A stretch of 64,000 nucleotides of DNA from Sinorhizobium glycinis (lineage in GTDB: Bacteria > Pseudomonadota > Alphaproteobacteria > Rhizobiales > Rhizobiaceae), in contig NZ_LPUX01000064.1 of the NCBI RefSeq assembly GCF_001651865.1, forward strand, positions 310,001 through 374,000. Direction: 5' to 3'. The notes beneath the pieces are model-generated. The model ran no database searches, was not told where the DNA came from, and worked only from the letters and a program-made list of their open reading frames with translations. Each line of letters begins with the position of its first letter. The first letter of the stretch is position 1. Position numbers and translations under genes: made by a program. Shown here piece after piece: positions 7,844-15,960 of this stretch.

Positions 7844-8896
7844 ATGCGTTTGTCGGCTGCGCCTGCAATCTTCCTCACCTGCCTCGTTCTTTCGGGCTGT
7901 GCCTCCAGCTCCGGTCCCGAGACGGTTCTTTCGCCGCGGCCGTCGCGCGAAACGACGAGCTCGGTTGCGCCGCCGGCCGCACCGGCGGTCTCGGTGCCAG
8001 GCCCGGCTCCTTCCGGCGACGTCGAGATGGCCGAAGCGGCAGGCGAGCCGCCGGAGGAACTCGCCTGGGCCGGCCAGGTGCCGCAGCCGCAAGCCTTCAC
8101 GTCCATGGAAAGCGAAGCCGGCATGCCTGTTCCGATGGAGCGGCCGGTCGCCATGGTTGTTCCGGACAGTCCGGCCATGGACGAGGCGCCGCGCACCCGT
8201 TCGCGTGTCTACGGCCATCGCTTCCGGGATGCCAAGCCGATCAATTTCGGCAAGCGATCGCCCAGAAAGCTCGCCGTCCACGGCGTCGACGTTTCACGCT
8301 GGCAGGGCAATATCGACTGGGAGAAACTCCGCACGCAGGGGGCGAACTTCGCCTATATCAAGGCGACCGACGGCGGCGACCATCTCGACCCGATGTTCAG
8401 GAAGAACTGGCGCCGGGCGCAGCAGGCCGGCCTGAAGCGCGGCGCCTACCACTTCTTCTACTGGTGCCGGACGGCCGGCGAGCAGGCCGACTGGTTCATC
8501 CGCAACGTTCCGCGCGAGGCCGACGCCCTGCCGCCGGTGATCGACGTCGAATACAACGGCGAATCGAGCTGCAAGCGACGCCTCTCGGCGGCGCGGGTGC
8601 GGGAGAAGATGCAGGTCTTCATGGACAAGCTGGAGCGGCATTACGGCCAGCGCCCGATCATCTACACCGCACCCGACTTCTATCGCGACAACCTGCAGGG
8701 CGCCTTCCCCAACCATCCCTTCTGGCTGCGCGCGGTCGCCGCCCACCCCTCGAAGGTCTATCCGGGCCGCAAGTGGCTGTTCTGGCAATATTCCGGCTCA
8801 GGCCTGTCGCACGGCGTCGACGGCCGCATCGACCTCAACGTCTTCCATGGCAGCGAGGCCGAATGGCACAATTGGGTGGCGGGGCGCTCGACCTGA
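7844..8896 (+). CDS. Glycoside hydrolase family 25 lysozyme, lipoprotein
   Basis: 350 residues from ATG 7844. An in-frame ATG at 7805 would add 13 residues and push the lipobox away from the N-terminus, so 7844 is preferred, though neither has a strong ribosome site. The signal peptide ends in the lipobox LSGC (Cys19). Residues 25-140 are a low-complexity Pro/Ala/Ser spacer. The GH25 muramidase barrel (about 144-345) has the N-terminal Asp (HGVDVSRWQG, Asp149) and the DVE pair (PVIDVEYN, Asp234/Glu236). It is probably a membrane-anchored peptidoglycan hydrolase used in wall remodelling. It stands alone between catabolic genes. Confidence 0.88.
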   Translation: MRLSAAPAIFLTCLVLSGCASSSGPETVLSPRPSRETTSSVAPPAAPAVSVPGPAPSGDVEMAEAAGEPPEELAWAGQVPQPQAFTSMESEAGMPVPMERPVAMVVPDSPAMDEAPRTRSRVYGHRFRDAKPINFGKRSPRKLAVHGVDVSRWQGNIDWEKLRTQGANFAYIKATDGGDHLDPMFRKNWRRAQQAGLKRGAYHFFYWCRTAGEQADWFIRNVPREADALPPVIDVEYNGESSCKRRLSAARVREKMQVFMDKLERHYGQRPIIYTAPDFYRDNLQGAFPNHPFWLRAVAAHPSKVYPGRKWLFWQYSGSGLSHGVDGRIDLNVFHGSEAEWHNWVAGRST

Positions 8897-8917
8897 CGCA
8901 GCCGCCGCGCGCTGCCG

Positions 8918-9814
8918 TCACGGAGTTTGCACGCCCTTGCGGTTGAGCGTGATTGCATAGACGCTGGTCGTCGCCGTTATGAACAGCTGATGCTTGGCGC
9001 GGCCACCGAAGCAGAGATTCGAGACGACTTCCGGCACGAGGATCTTGCCCATCAGGTGTCCGTCCGGGGCGATGCAATGCACGCCGTCGGCGGCCGACGA
9101 CCAGAGATTGCCGTCGCTGTCGACGCGAAGGCCGTCCGCGGCGCCGGGCGCGATCGTGTGGAACACTTCGCCGCCGGAAAGCGCGCCGTCGGCGCCGACG
9201 CCGAAGACGCGGATATGCTGCGGGTCGGAGGAGAACATGCGCCCGGTGTCGGCGACGTAGAGCCGGCTTTCATCCGGGCTGAAGGCGAGGCCGTTCGGGC
9301 AGTTGAAATCCGTCAGCACCGCCTCGATCGAGCCGGACGGGCGGACCCGGTAGACGTTGCAGGGAAGCTCCTGTTCGGCACGGAACCCCTCGTAGTCCGT
9401 CATGATGCCGTAATGCGGATCGCTGAACCAGATCGAGCCGTCGGTTGTCACCACCACGTCATTGGGCGAATTCAACCGCCTGCCCTGGTAGCTGTCGGCG
9501 ATGACCGTTATCGATCCGTCCAGCTCCGTCCGCGTCACGCGTCGCGTGCCGTGCTCGCAGCTGATGAGCCGCCCCTCCCGGTCGCGCGTATGGCCGTTCG
9601 CATAGTTCGAGGGGCTCCGGAAGGTCGAGATGCCGACGCCGGGCAGCCAGCGCAGGATGCGGTTGTTGGGAATGTCGGAGAAGAGCAGGCAACCGGCGTC
9701 GCCGAACCAGACCGGACCCTCGACCCAGTCGAAGCCGGTCGCGATCTGTTTCACGGGCGCATTGCCCATGACGAATGACTTGAAGCCGGCGTCGACCGCC
9801 TCGAAGAACGACAT
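8918..9814 (-). CDS. SMP-30/gluconolactonase/LRE-family lactonase
   Basis: 298 residues forming a six-bladed propeller of the SMP-30 family, which hydrolyses sugar lactones to the free acids using one divalent metal. Family motifs seen are DWVEGPVWFG (metal Glu), RRLNSPNDVVV (metal Asn, near residue 115), NCPNGLAFSPDES and VADTG (metal Asp). There is no signal peptide, so it is cytoplasmic. It lies 105 bases beyond the end of L-idonate dehydrogenase and reads in the same direction, fitting a role in making aldonic acids for the idn enzymes. Confidence 0.9.
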   Translation of the reverse strand: MSFFEAVDAGFKSFVMGNAPVKQIATGFDWVEGPVWFGDAGCLLFSDIPNNRILRWLPGVGISTFRSPSNYANGHTRDREGRLISCEHGTRRVTRTELDGSITVIADSYQGRRLNSPNDVVVTTDGSIWFSDPHYGIMTDYEGFRAEQELPCNVYRVRPSGSIEAVLTDFNCPNGLAFSPDESRLYVADTGRMFSSDPQHIRVFGVGADGALSGGEVFHTIAPGAADGLRVDSDGNLWSSAADGVHCIAPDGHLMGKILVPEVVSNLCFGGRAKHQLFITATTSVYAITLNRKGVQTP

Positions 9815-9919
9815 TCCTGTTTTCCCTCCCCCGTTTCATCTATCGAAGAGCGGCGCCGTGGCGCCGCTCGATTGGCCGCAGATTGCCCCGCCGTCGCGAC
9901 GACGGCAACCGTCTGCGCG

Positions 9920-10951
9920 TCAGGAAAAGGCGATCTGCGCCTTCATCGCCTGGCTGCGATCGCTCGCCAGATCGAAGGCGGTGACCGCCTCGGCTAGCGG
10001 CACCGTATGGGTGATCAGCGGCTTGACGTCGATCAGCCCCTTCTGCATGAGCCCGACGCCGGTGCCGAATTCCTCGTGGAAGCGGAAGGAGCCGCGCAGT
10101 TCGAGTTCCTTGGCGGTGATCGCCATCATCGGCAGGCTCATGTCGCCGCCGAGCCCAAGCTGGATGATGATGCCGCGCGGGCGAAGCGCGGCAATGCCGG
10201 CGGCAAGCGCCGGCGCCGCCCCGGAGCATTCGTAGAGAACGTCGAAGCTGCCCTTGTCGACGCCATAGGGGACGAGCGCATCCGGCTCGCTCTTCATGTT
10301 GATGACCCGATCGGCGCCGGCCTTCTTGGCGAGCGCCAGGGTGAAGTCGGAAAGGTCGGTGGCGACGATCTCGGCCGCGCCGGCGCGGCGCGCCGCCAGG
10401 ATCGAAAGCACCCCGATCGGCCCGCAGCCGGTGACGAGAACCCGCTTGCCGAGCATCTCGCCGACCCGCCGCGTCGCATGCAGCGCCACCGCCAGCGGTT
10501 CGCCGAGCGCCGCCTCGCCGGGCGTCAGGCCGTCGGCCGGAACGCACTGGATGGCATCGGCGACGAGCACTTCGCGGAAGGCGCCCTGAATATGCGGAAA
10601 GGGCATGGCGCTGCCGTAGAAGCGCATATTGAGGCACTGGTTGTGCAGCCCTTCCTGGCAATAGCGGCAGGTCCGGCATGGCCGCGACGGCGACACGGCG
10701 ACGAGCTGGCCTGGCTTGAGCCCGTCGACGCCGGGCCCGAGCGCTTCCACATAGGCCGAGACCTCGTGGCCAAGGATCATCGGCTCGCGCAGCCGCACGG
10801 TGCCAAAGCCGCCGTGGTTGTAATAATGCAGGTCGCTGCCGCAGACGCCGCCGACGGCGAGGCGCAGCCGGACTTCGCCGGCGCCCGGTGCCTCGACTGC
10901 CCGCTCCTCAATGCGCAAATCCTTTGCGCCGTGAACGACGATGGCTTTCAT
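9920..10951 (-). CDS. idnD: L-idonate 5-dehydrogenase, zinc-type medium-chain dehydrogenase
   Basis: 343 residues. The catalytic zinc set is visible (Cys37 in GGVCGSD, His62/Glu63 in LGHE). The structural zinc lobe has four cysteines (Cys92, 95, 98, 106), and the Rossmann motif GCGPIG is near residue 176. The YYNHGGFGTVRLREPM stretch and overall length fit IdnD, which oxidises L-idonate to 5-keto-D-gluconate. It is 10 bases from the 2-ketoacid reductase and divergent from the 5-ketogluconate reductase and gluconokinase, so the whole idonate route is present. Confidence 0.88.
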   Translation of the reverse strand: MKAIVVHGAKDLRIEERAVEAPGAGEVRLRLAVGGVCGSDLHYYNHGGFGTVRLREPMILGHEVSAYVEALGPGVDGLKPGQLVAVSPSRPCRTCRYCQEGLHNQCLNMRFYGSAMPFPHIQGAFREVLVADAIQCVPADGLTPGEAALGEPLAVALHATRRVGEMLGKRVLVTGCGPIGVLSILAARRAGAAEIVATDLSDFTLALAKKAGADRVINMKSEPDALVPYGVDKGSFDVLYECSGAAPALAAGIAALRPRGIIIQLGLGGDMSLPMMAITAKELELRGSFRFHEEFGTGVGLMQKGLIDVKPLITHTVPLAEAVTAFDLASDRSQAMKAQIAFS

Positions 10952-10961
10952 GGCAGGCTCC

Positions 10962-11909
10962 TTACAACACAGGCGTCAGCAGCGGCTCGCCGGCAAAGTG
11001 CGCGGCGAGATTGTCGCGCACCAGCTTGCCCATGGCCTTGCGCGTCTCGATCGTGCCCGAGGCATGGTGCGGCTGGAGCAGCACGTTGTCGAGCGCGAGA
11101 AAGCGCGGGTTCAGCGCCGGCTCGCCTTCGAAGACGTCGAGCGCCGCCGAGCCGAGGGTTCTGTTTTCCAGCGCTTCGAGCAGAGCCTCCTCGTCGATGT
11201 TGGAGGCGCGGGAAATGTTGACCAGCATGCCCTCGGCGCCCAGCGCCGAGATCACCTCGCGTCCGACGATATGGCGTGTCGCGGCCGAGGCGGCGAGCGT
11301 CACGAAGAGGAAGTCCGACCGCGCGGCAAGCGCCACCGGGTCGGCGACGAATTCCCATTCGGATGCGTAGGACTTCGGCTCGACGTCGGAATAGGCGATC
11401 TCCAGGTCGAAGCCCTTGAGGCGCTTGGCGACCTCGTAGCCGATCCGGCCGAGCCCAAGCACGCCGGCGCGCCGGCCCCAGACACGCCGCTTCAGCGGAT
11501 AGAGGCCTTGTGTCGCCCAGCTGCCGTCCTTCACCCAGCTTTCCGCACCGATCATGCCGCGCGACAGGCAGAGCATCATCGCCACGCCGAGATCGGCGAC
11601 GTCGTTGGTCAAAACGTCCGGCGTGTTGGTGACGCGGACGCCGCGTTCGCGGCAGGCGGCAAGATCGACGGCGTCGAAACCGACGCCATAGACGGACACC
11701 ACTTCAAGCCCCGGGCAGGCCTCGATCATCGCCCGATTGGCGCCGAGCTCGCCTCGGGTGGCGATCCCTTTTACGCTCGGCCCGACCTCGGCGAGGAAGC
11801 GCGCCTTGTCGGCGGCATCGAAATAGCGATGCACCGTGAAGGCTTCGTTCAACGGCACCTCGTCCCACTCCGGATAGGGCCCGACCTGGAGAATATGCGG
11901 CTTGCTCAA
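10962..11909 (-). CDS. D-isomer 2-hydroxyacid dehydrogenase, probable 2-ketoaldonate/hydroxypyruvate reductase
   Basis: 315 residues from a TTG start at 11909 with GGAG a few bases upstream. An ATG at 11933 would begin only 3 bases after the operator palindrome. The fold is complete: GLGRIG Rossmann motif near residue 147, catalytic Arg (NISRASN), Glu (FEGEP) and His (QPHHASG). Enzymes of this GhrB-like branch reduce 2-ketogluconate, glyoxylate or hydroxypyruvate with NAD(P)H. The first-gene position in an operon with idnD, next to a gluconate-type operator, favours a 2-keto-aldonate substrate. Confidence 0.85.
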   Translation of the reverse strand: MSKPHILQVGPYPEWDEVPLNEAFTVHRYFDAADKARFLAEVGPSVKGIATRGELGANRAMIEACPGLEVVSVYGVGFDAVDLAACRERGVRVTNTPDVLTNDVADLGVAMMLCLSRGMIGAESWVKDGSWATQGLYPLKRRVWGRRAGVLGLGRIGYEVAKRLKGFDLEIAYSDVEPKSYASEWEFVADPVALAARSDFLFVTLAASAATRHIVGREVISALGAEGMLVNISRASNIDEEALLEALENRTLGSAALDVFEGEPALNPRFLALDNVLLQPHHASGTIETRKAMGKLVRDNLAAHFAGEPLLTPVL

Positions 11910-11936
11910 TTCAGAAACTCCGTCCCTTGACATTGA

Positions 11937-11952
11937 ATGTTATCGATAACAT
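11937..11952. promoter_or_regulatory. Perfect 16-base palindrome, LacI-type operator (core GTTATCGATAAC)
   Basis: ATGTTATCGATAACAT is fully self-complementary and lies between the divergent idn operons. The same core recurs upstream of both LacI genes and both ABC transporter operons to 25.8 kb. It resembles operators of gluconate/idonate LacI-family repressors. Confidence 0.8.
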
Positions 11953-11997
11953 AAACAGATCAATTCTGGATGTCGAGATGCAATGCGGGAGGAAAAA

Positions 11998-12753
11998 TTG
12001 GCCCTCGAACTGTTCGATCTCAGAGGCCGGCGGGCGCTTGTCACCGGCTCCTCGCAGGGCATCGGCTTTGCGCTCGCCCGCGGCCTTGCCGATGCCGGGG
12101 CGGAAGTGGTACTCAACGGGCGCGATCGAGGAAAGCTCGCCGAAGCGGCCGAGCGCATTGGGGGCGCGAAAAAACTCGCCTTCGACGCCACCGATCATGA
12201 GGCGGTGCGAACCGCCGTGGACGGTTTCGAGGCGGAAGTCGGACCGATCGACATCCTCGTCAACAATGCCGGCATGCAGCACCGCACGCCGCTCGAGGAC
12301 TTCCCCGCCGACGCCTTCGAAAAGCTGCTCAGGACCAACATCTCGACGGTCTTCAACGTCGGCCAGGCGGTGGCGCGCCACATGATCAAGCGGGGCGCCG
12401 GCAAAATCATCAACATCGCCAGCGTCCAGACGGCGCTGGCCCGCCCGAGCATCGCCCCCTACACCGCCACCAAGGGCGCGGTCGGCAATCTCACCAAGGG
12501 GATGGCGACCGACTGGGCGAAATACGGCCTGCAGTGCAACGCCATCGCGCCGGGCTATTTCGACACGCCGCTCAACGCCGCCCTGGTCGCCGATCCGGAC
12601 TTCTCGGCCTGGCTCGAAAAGCGCACCCCCGCCGGCCGCTGGGGCAAGGTTGAAGAACTGGTGGGCGCCTGTATCTTCCTCGCCTCGGACGCTTCCTCTT
12701 TCGTGAACGGACACGTGCTCTATGTCGACGGCGGCATCACAGCATCCCTCTGA
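11998..12753 (+). CDS. idnO: 5-keto-D-gluconate 5-reductase, short-chain dehydrogenase
   Basis: 251 residues from TTG 11998. GGGAGG sits seven bases before this TTG but would fall inside the gene if ATG 11983 were used, so TTG is preferred. It is a classical SDR: cofactor motif TGSSQGIG near residues 15-22, NNAG, catalytic Ser (IASVQT), YTATK. It reduces 5-ketogluconate to D-gluconate, between IdnD and gluconokinase. The next gene starts inside its last codons, so expression is coupled. Confidence 0.87.
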   Translation: MALELFDLRGRRALVTGSSQGIGFALARGLADAGAEVVLNGRDRGKLAEAAERIGGAKKLAFDATDHEAVRTAVDGFEAEVGPIDILVNNAGMQHRTPLEDFPADAFEKLLRTNISTVFNVGQAVARHMIKRGAGKIINIASVQTALARPSIAPYTATKGAVGNLTKGMATDWAKYGLQCNAIAPGYFDTPLNAALVADPDFSAWLEKRTPAGRWGKVEELVGACIFLASDASSFVNGHVLYVDGGITASL

Positions 12754-13258
12754 TATCCCGCGACGCATGGTGCTGATGGGCGTTGCCGGCTGCGGCAAGT
12801 CCTCGGTCGGCGCGGCGCTGGCCACGCGTATCGGCGCCGTCTATTTCGACGGGGACGACCTGCATCCGGCGGAAAACATCGCCAAGATGAGCAAGGGCAT
12901 TCCCTTGGAGGACGACGACCGCTGGCCATGGCTCAGCCGCGTCGGCGAGGCGCTTGCAGCCGGCACCGGGCCGACGATCATCGGCTGCTCGGCGCTGAAG
13001 CGCGCCTACCGCTCGCATATTGCCCGCACGGCAGGCGAGCCTGTCCTCTTCATCCATCTGGCAGGCACCAGGGACGTCATCGAGAAGCGCATGAAGGAGC
13101 GGCAGGGGCATTTCATGCCGCCGACGCTGCTTGCCAGCCAGTTCGCTGCGCTCGAGCCGCCGGGACCGGACGAAAATGCCATTAGCGTCGACATCGACCA
13201 GCCGCTCGAGGCGGTCGTCGAGGCGATCGCTGTCCAACTGGGAGGACTGCGTAAATGA
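12722..13258 (+). CDS. gntK: Gluconokinase
   Basis: 178 residues. The Walker A motif is GVAGCGKSS near residue 20. Gluconokinase hallmarks follow: FDGDDLHP, KMSKGIPLEDDDRWPWL and CSALKRAYR. It phosphorylates D-gluconate to 6-phosphogluconate, feeding Entner-Doudoroff. Start ATG 12722 overlaps idnO by 32 bases; ATG 12767 would also keep the P-loop and cannot be excluded. The gene overlaps the next one by four bases (ATGA). Confidence 0.9.
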   Translation: MSTAASQHPSDIPRRMVLMGVAGCGKSSVGAALATRIGAVYFDGDDLHPAENIAKMSKGIPLEDDDRWPWLSRVGEALAAGTGPTIIGCSALKRAYRSHIARTAGEPVLFIHLAGTRDVIEKRMKERQGHFMPPTLLASQFAALEPPGPDENAISVDIDQPLEAVVEAIAVQLGGLRK

Positions 13259-14142
13259 CGAACAGGGTTGCGCTGATCGGCGCCGGAGCCATGGGAGGCG
13301 CCATCGGGACGAGGCTCGTCGAGACCGGCAATCAGCTGACGGTCTTCGACCTCGACCGGGCCAAGGTGCAGGAGCTGGTCGACAAGGGAGCAAAGGCGGC
13401 GGCGAGTGCAGCGGAAGCGGCGGCGGCATCCGATACCGTCATCCTCAGTCTCAATTCGGCAAGGATCGTCCATATCGCCGTCTTCGGCGAGACCGGCGTC
13501 GCCAAGGGCGCCAAACCCGGAACCCTTATCATCGACATGTCCTCGATCGATCCGGAAGCCACCAAGGCATTGGCGAAGGAAGCCGAGGAAAACGGCCTGC
13601 GCTGGGTCGACAGCCCGCTTTCGGGCGGCGCCCCGAAGGCGCTCATCGGTGAGTTGACGCTGATGGCCGGCGGCAAGGAGGAGGACGTGGCGGCTGCCTA
13701 TGAGGTGCTGAAGCATGTCGCCTCGAACTACACCCATATGGGTCCTGCTGGCGCCGGCCAGACCACCAAGCTGATCAACCAGGTTCTTTGCGGGCTGAAC
13801 TTCCTTGCCGTCGCCGAGGCGACGCAGCTGGCGCTCGACGCGGGCGTCGACGCGGCGAAGATCCCGCAGGCATTGAGGGGCGGGCGGGCCGACAGCGCCA
13901 TCCTCCAGGAATACATGCCGCGCTTCGTCGCCAGGGATTATCGCCGCACCGGCCGGATCGACAACATGGTCAAGGACCTGAACGGCGCGCAGGACCTTGC
14001 CCGCCGCACCAACACCGCGATGCCGCTGACCGCGACCTGCGCGGAAGTACACCGGATGCTGACGGCCGCCGGCCTCGGCGGCGAGGACCAGGCGGCACTC
14101 ATGGAATATTTCAGGGGACCCAACAAGGAGATTATCGGATGA
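13255..14142 (+). CDS. NAD(P)-dependent beta-hydroxyacid dehydrogenase (3-hydroxyisobutyrate DH family)
   Basis: 295 residues, with N-terminal Rossmann motif GAGAMGGAIG, substrate loop DSPLSGGAPKA near residue 120, and the catalytic Lys in TTKLINQ near residue 170. The all-helical C-terminal half is of normal length. The family includes tartronate-semialdehyde reductase, sulfolactaldehyde reductase and L-threonate dehydrogenase. Position as third gene of the idnO-gntK operon suggests oxidation or reduction of a sugar-acid fragment, but the substrate is not determined. Confidence 0.85.
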   Translation: MTNRVALIGAGAMGGAIGTRLVETGNQLTVFDLDRAKVQELVDKGAKAAASAAEAAAASDTVILSLNSARIVHIAVFGETGVAKGAKPGTLIIDMSSIDPEATKALAKEAEENGLRWVDSPLSGGAPKALIGELTLMAGGKEEDVAAAYEVLKHVASNYTHMGPAGAGQTTKLINQVLCGLNFLAVAEATQLALDAGVDAAKIPQALRGGRADSAILQEYMPRFVARDYRRTGRIDNMVKDLNGAQDLARRTNTAMPLTATCAEVHRMLTAAGLGGEDQAALMEYFRGPNKEIIG

Positions 14143-14471
14143 TCACCCGCTACGCGCTGTTCGAGGGAAAGGTGAAGGACGGCGAGACCGAGGCCTTCAG
14201 GGCTGCGGTCCTCGACGAGATCCTGCCGAAGTGGAGGGCCTTTCCCGGTGCGCTCGACGTTCGCGTCACCTTCGCCGACGCCCGCGACGAAGGGGCGCCG
14301 GAGATCCCGATGATCCTGGCGATCAACTATCCGGATGTCGACACGGTCGAGAAGGCGCTGGCAAGCCCGGCGCGCGCGGCAGCGAGAGCCGCGACGGAAG
14401 AGGTACTGGCGCGCTTCTTCGAAGGCCGCATCCACCACCACGTGACGCAGGCGAACGAATACCGCCTTTAA
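14139..14471 (+). CDS. Small dimeric alpha/beta-barrel (Dabb/EthD-like) protein
   Basis: 110 residues. It is coupled to the preceding dehydrogenase by an ATGA overlap and is the last gene of the idnO operon. The pattern (RYALFEGKVKDG..., a helix with VLDEILPKW, the strand ALDVRVTFAD, ending HHVTQANEY) fits a ferredoxin-like alpha+beta barrel such as EthD or stress-response A/B-barrel proteins. Members often sit in catabolic operons without a proven reaction. No catalytic residues can be assigned. Confidence 0.7.
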   Translation: MITRYALFEGKVKDGETEAFRAAVLDEILPKWRAFPGALDVRVTFADARDEGAPEIPMILAINYPDVDTVEKALASPARAAARAATEEVLARFFEGRIHHHVTQANEYRL

Positions 14472-14474
14472 GCG

Positions 14475-14519
14475 GCGCTGCGGGCGGCACCTGGCGGAGC
14501 CGGCGCCGCCCGGCAGCGC
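14475..14519. terminator. Strong hairpin between convergent genes
   Basis: Arms 14475-14488 (GCGCTGCGGGCGGC) and 14505-14519 (GCCGCCC-G-GCAGCGC) pair almost perfectly. The hairpin starts four bases after the stop of the upstream operon and ends 14 bases before the stop of the opposing gene. There is no clear T tract, so terminator function in both directions is inferred. Confidence 0.5.
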
Positions 14520-14532
14520 GGCGATAGAAAGC

Positions 14533-15348
14533 TCAATCGGGAAGTCTATTGAATTTCCGAAGGCTTTTGTCGACGAAGGACTCGGGCATGAAGCGGCGCA
14601 AGAACCGGACCTGTCCTGCGGCTTTTCCGGCGGTGTAGCGTCGTCTGGGCGATGCCGCATTGGCGGCCCTTACTACGGCTTCGGCGACTACCTCGGGTGC
14701 ATCGCCCTTCGCGACGATCTCGCGCATCAGCCTCTCCGCACCGGCGCGAAGCGTATCGTAGACGGCGAGTGGCCGGTCCGGCCGCGTGATGTTCTCTTCG
14801 AAGGATGTGCGGGTCACGCCGGGCTCGACAAGCACGACGCGGATGCCTTGCGTTCGCACTTCGTGGTCGAGAGATTCCGAATAGCCTTCGATGGCGTGCT
14901 TGGTCGATGCGTAGAGTGCGTTGTAGGGGGCGGGGATCAGCCCGAGTATGGAACTGACGTTGACGATCCGGCCTCGACGCTGCAGTCTCATCACCGGCAG
15001 GACCGCATTTGTCATGCGGATGATGCCGAACACGTTCACGTCGAATACGGCCTTCGCCTGTTCCGTCGTGGATTCCTCGGCGCCCCCAAGCAGCCCGATC
15101 CCGGCATTGTTGACGAGAAGATCGATCCGCCCTGCCCGGTTCAGAACCTCGTCGACGGCGCCCTCTACGGATGCATCCTCGGTCACGTCGCAAATCAGCA
15201 TCGTGATCCCGTCGGAGGTATCGGGCATCGGCTTTCGGCTGGTGCCGAAGACACGGTAGCCATCGCGCCGCAACGCTTGTGCCGTCACCAACCCAATGCC
15301 GGAGGAGGCACCTGTAACCAGGGCAATGTCACCTTCTGTCTTGCTCAT
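14533..15348 (-). CDS. Short-chain dehydrogenase/reductase of unknown substrate
   Basis: 271 residues with a classical SDR layout: TGASSGIG at about 13-20, NNAGIG, catalytic Ser (NVSSILG), YASTK and a C-terminal extension rich in Arg. It is divergent from an HxlR regulator 89 bases away, a very common pairing in which the regulator represses the oxidoreductase until an electrophile or quinone appears. The substrate cannot be read from the sequence. Confidence 0.87.
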   Translation of the reverse strand: MSKTEGDIALVTGASSGIGLVTAQALRRDGYRVFGTSRKPMPDTSDGITMLICDVTEDASVEGAVDEVLNRAGRIDLLVNNAGIGLLGGAEESTTEQAKAVFDVNVFGIIRMTNAVLPVMRLQRRGRIVNVSSILGLIPAPYNALYASTKHAIEGYSESLDHEVRTQGIRVVLVEPGVTRTSFEENITRPDRPLAVYDTLRAGAERLMREIVAKGDAPEVVAEAVVRAANAASPRRRYTAGKAAGQVRFLRRFMPESFVDKSLRKFNRLPD

Positions 15349-15437
15349 CGGCTTTCGCTTTCATTTCGTCATGGAACATCGATGAACAATGAGTTACTAT
15401 CAAAACAGTATGAAGTCACTACTATAACGATATCGAC

Positions 15438-15869
15438 ATGAAGAATCTTTCGAGCCAACCCTGCCTGATCGCCCGTAGCCTGGCGCTTGTGGGCGACGCA
15501 TGGAGCATGCTGATCATGCGCGACGCCCATGCGGGGCTGACCCGCTTCGATGATTTTCGCAAGAGCCTCGGTATCGCGCCGACAATGCTGGCGGGGCGGC
15601 TTTCATCACTGACCGAGGAGGGTCTGCTGGAGAAACGCCGCTATTCCGACCGTCCGCCACGGGACGAATATGTGCTGACGGAAGCTGGCCGCGACTTTCT
15701 GCCGGTTCTGTTTGCGATCGGCGCGTGGGGACGCAAGCATCGCGGCGGGGGCGAGGTGACCCGGTTCTTCGACGCCGAGACCGGAACGGAGATCGATCCC
15801 GTCACCATCGACCGCGTGACCGGCGCTCCGCTTGGCACACGTCCCATTCGTATCGCCGCACCTGAATAA
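15438..15869 (+). CDS. HxlR-family transcriptional regulator
   Basis: 143 residues with the winged-helix HxlR domain: PCLIARSLALVGDAWSMLI with the N-terminal Cys (Cys9) used for redox or aldehyde sensing in relatives, then GLTRFDDFRKSLGIAP, MLAGRLSSLTEEGLLEKRRY and a beta wing. It most likely regulates the divergent SDR gene. The AT-rich intergenic region contains TACT...AGTA half-sites that could be its operator. Confidence 0.88.
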   Translation: MKNLSSQPCLIARSLALVGDAWSMLIMRDAHAGLTRFDDFRKSLGIAPTMLAGRLSSLTEEGLLEKRRYSDRPPRDEYVLTEAGRDFLPVLFAIGAWGRKHRGGGEVTRFFDAETGTEIDPVTIDRVTGAPLGTRPIRIAAPE

Positions 15870-15942
15870 GCCGCCACAAGGGAGAATTGCACACCCGCGC
15901 AGCAGAGGCTTGCATTCCGTCGGCAATCCGGGTGTACTTGGA

Positions 15943-15958
15943 TTGGTAACGATAACAT
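15943..15958. promoter_or_regulatory. Imperfect copy of the GTTATCGATAAC operator
   Basis: TTGGTAACGATAACAT, read on the opposite strand, matches the 16-base palindrome at 11937 at 13 of 16 positions. It ends two bases before the LacI start codon, suggesting autoregulation by blocking transcription or translation start. Confidence 0.6.
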
Positions 15959-15960
15959 GG

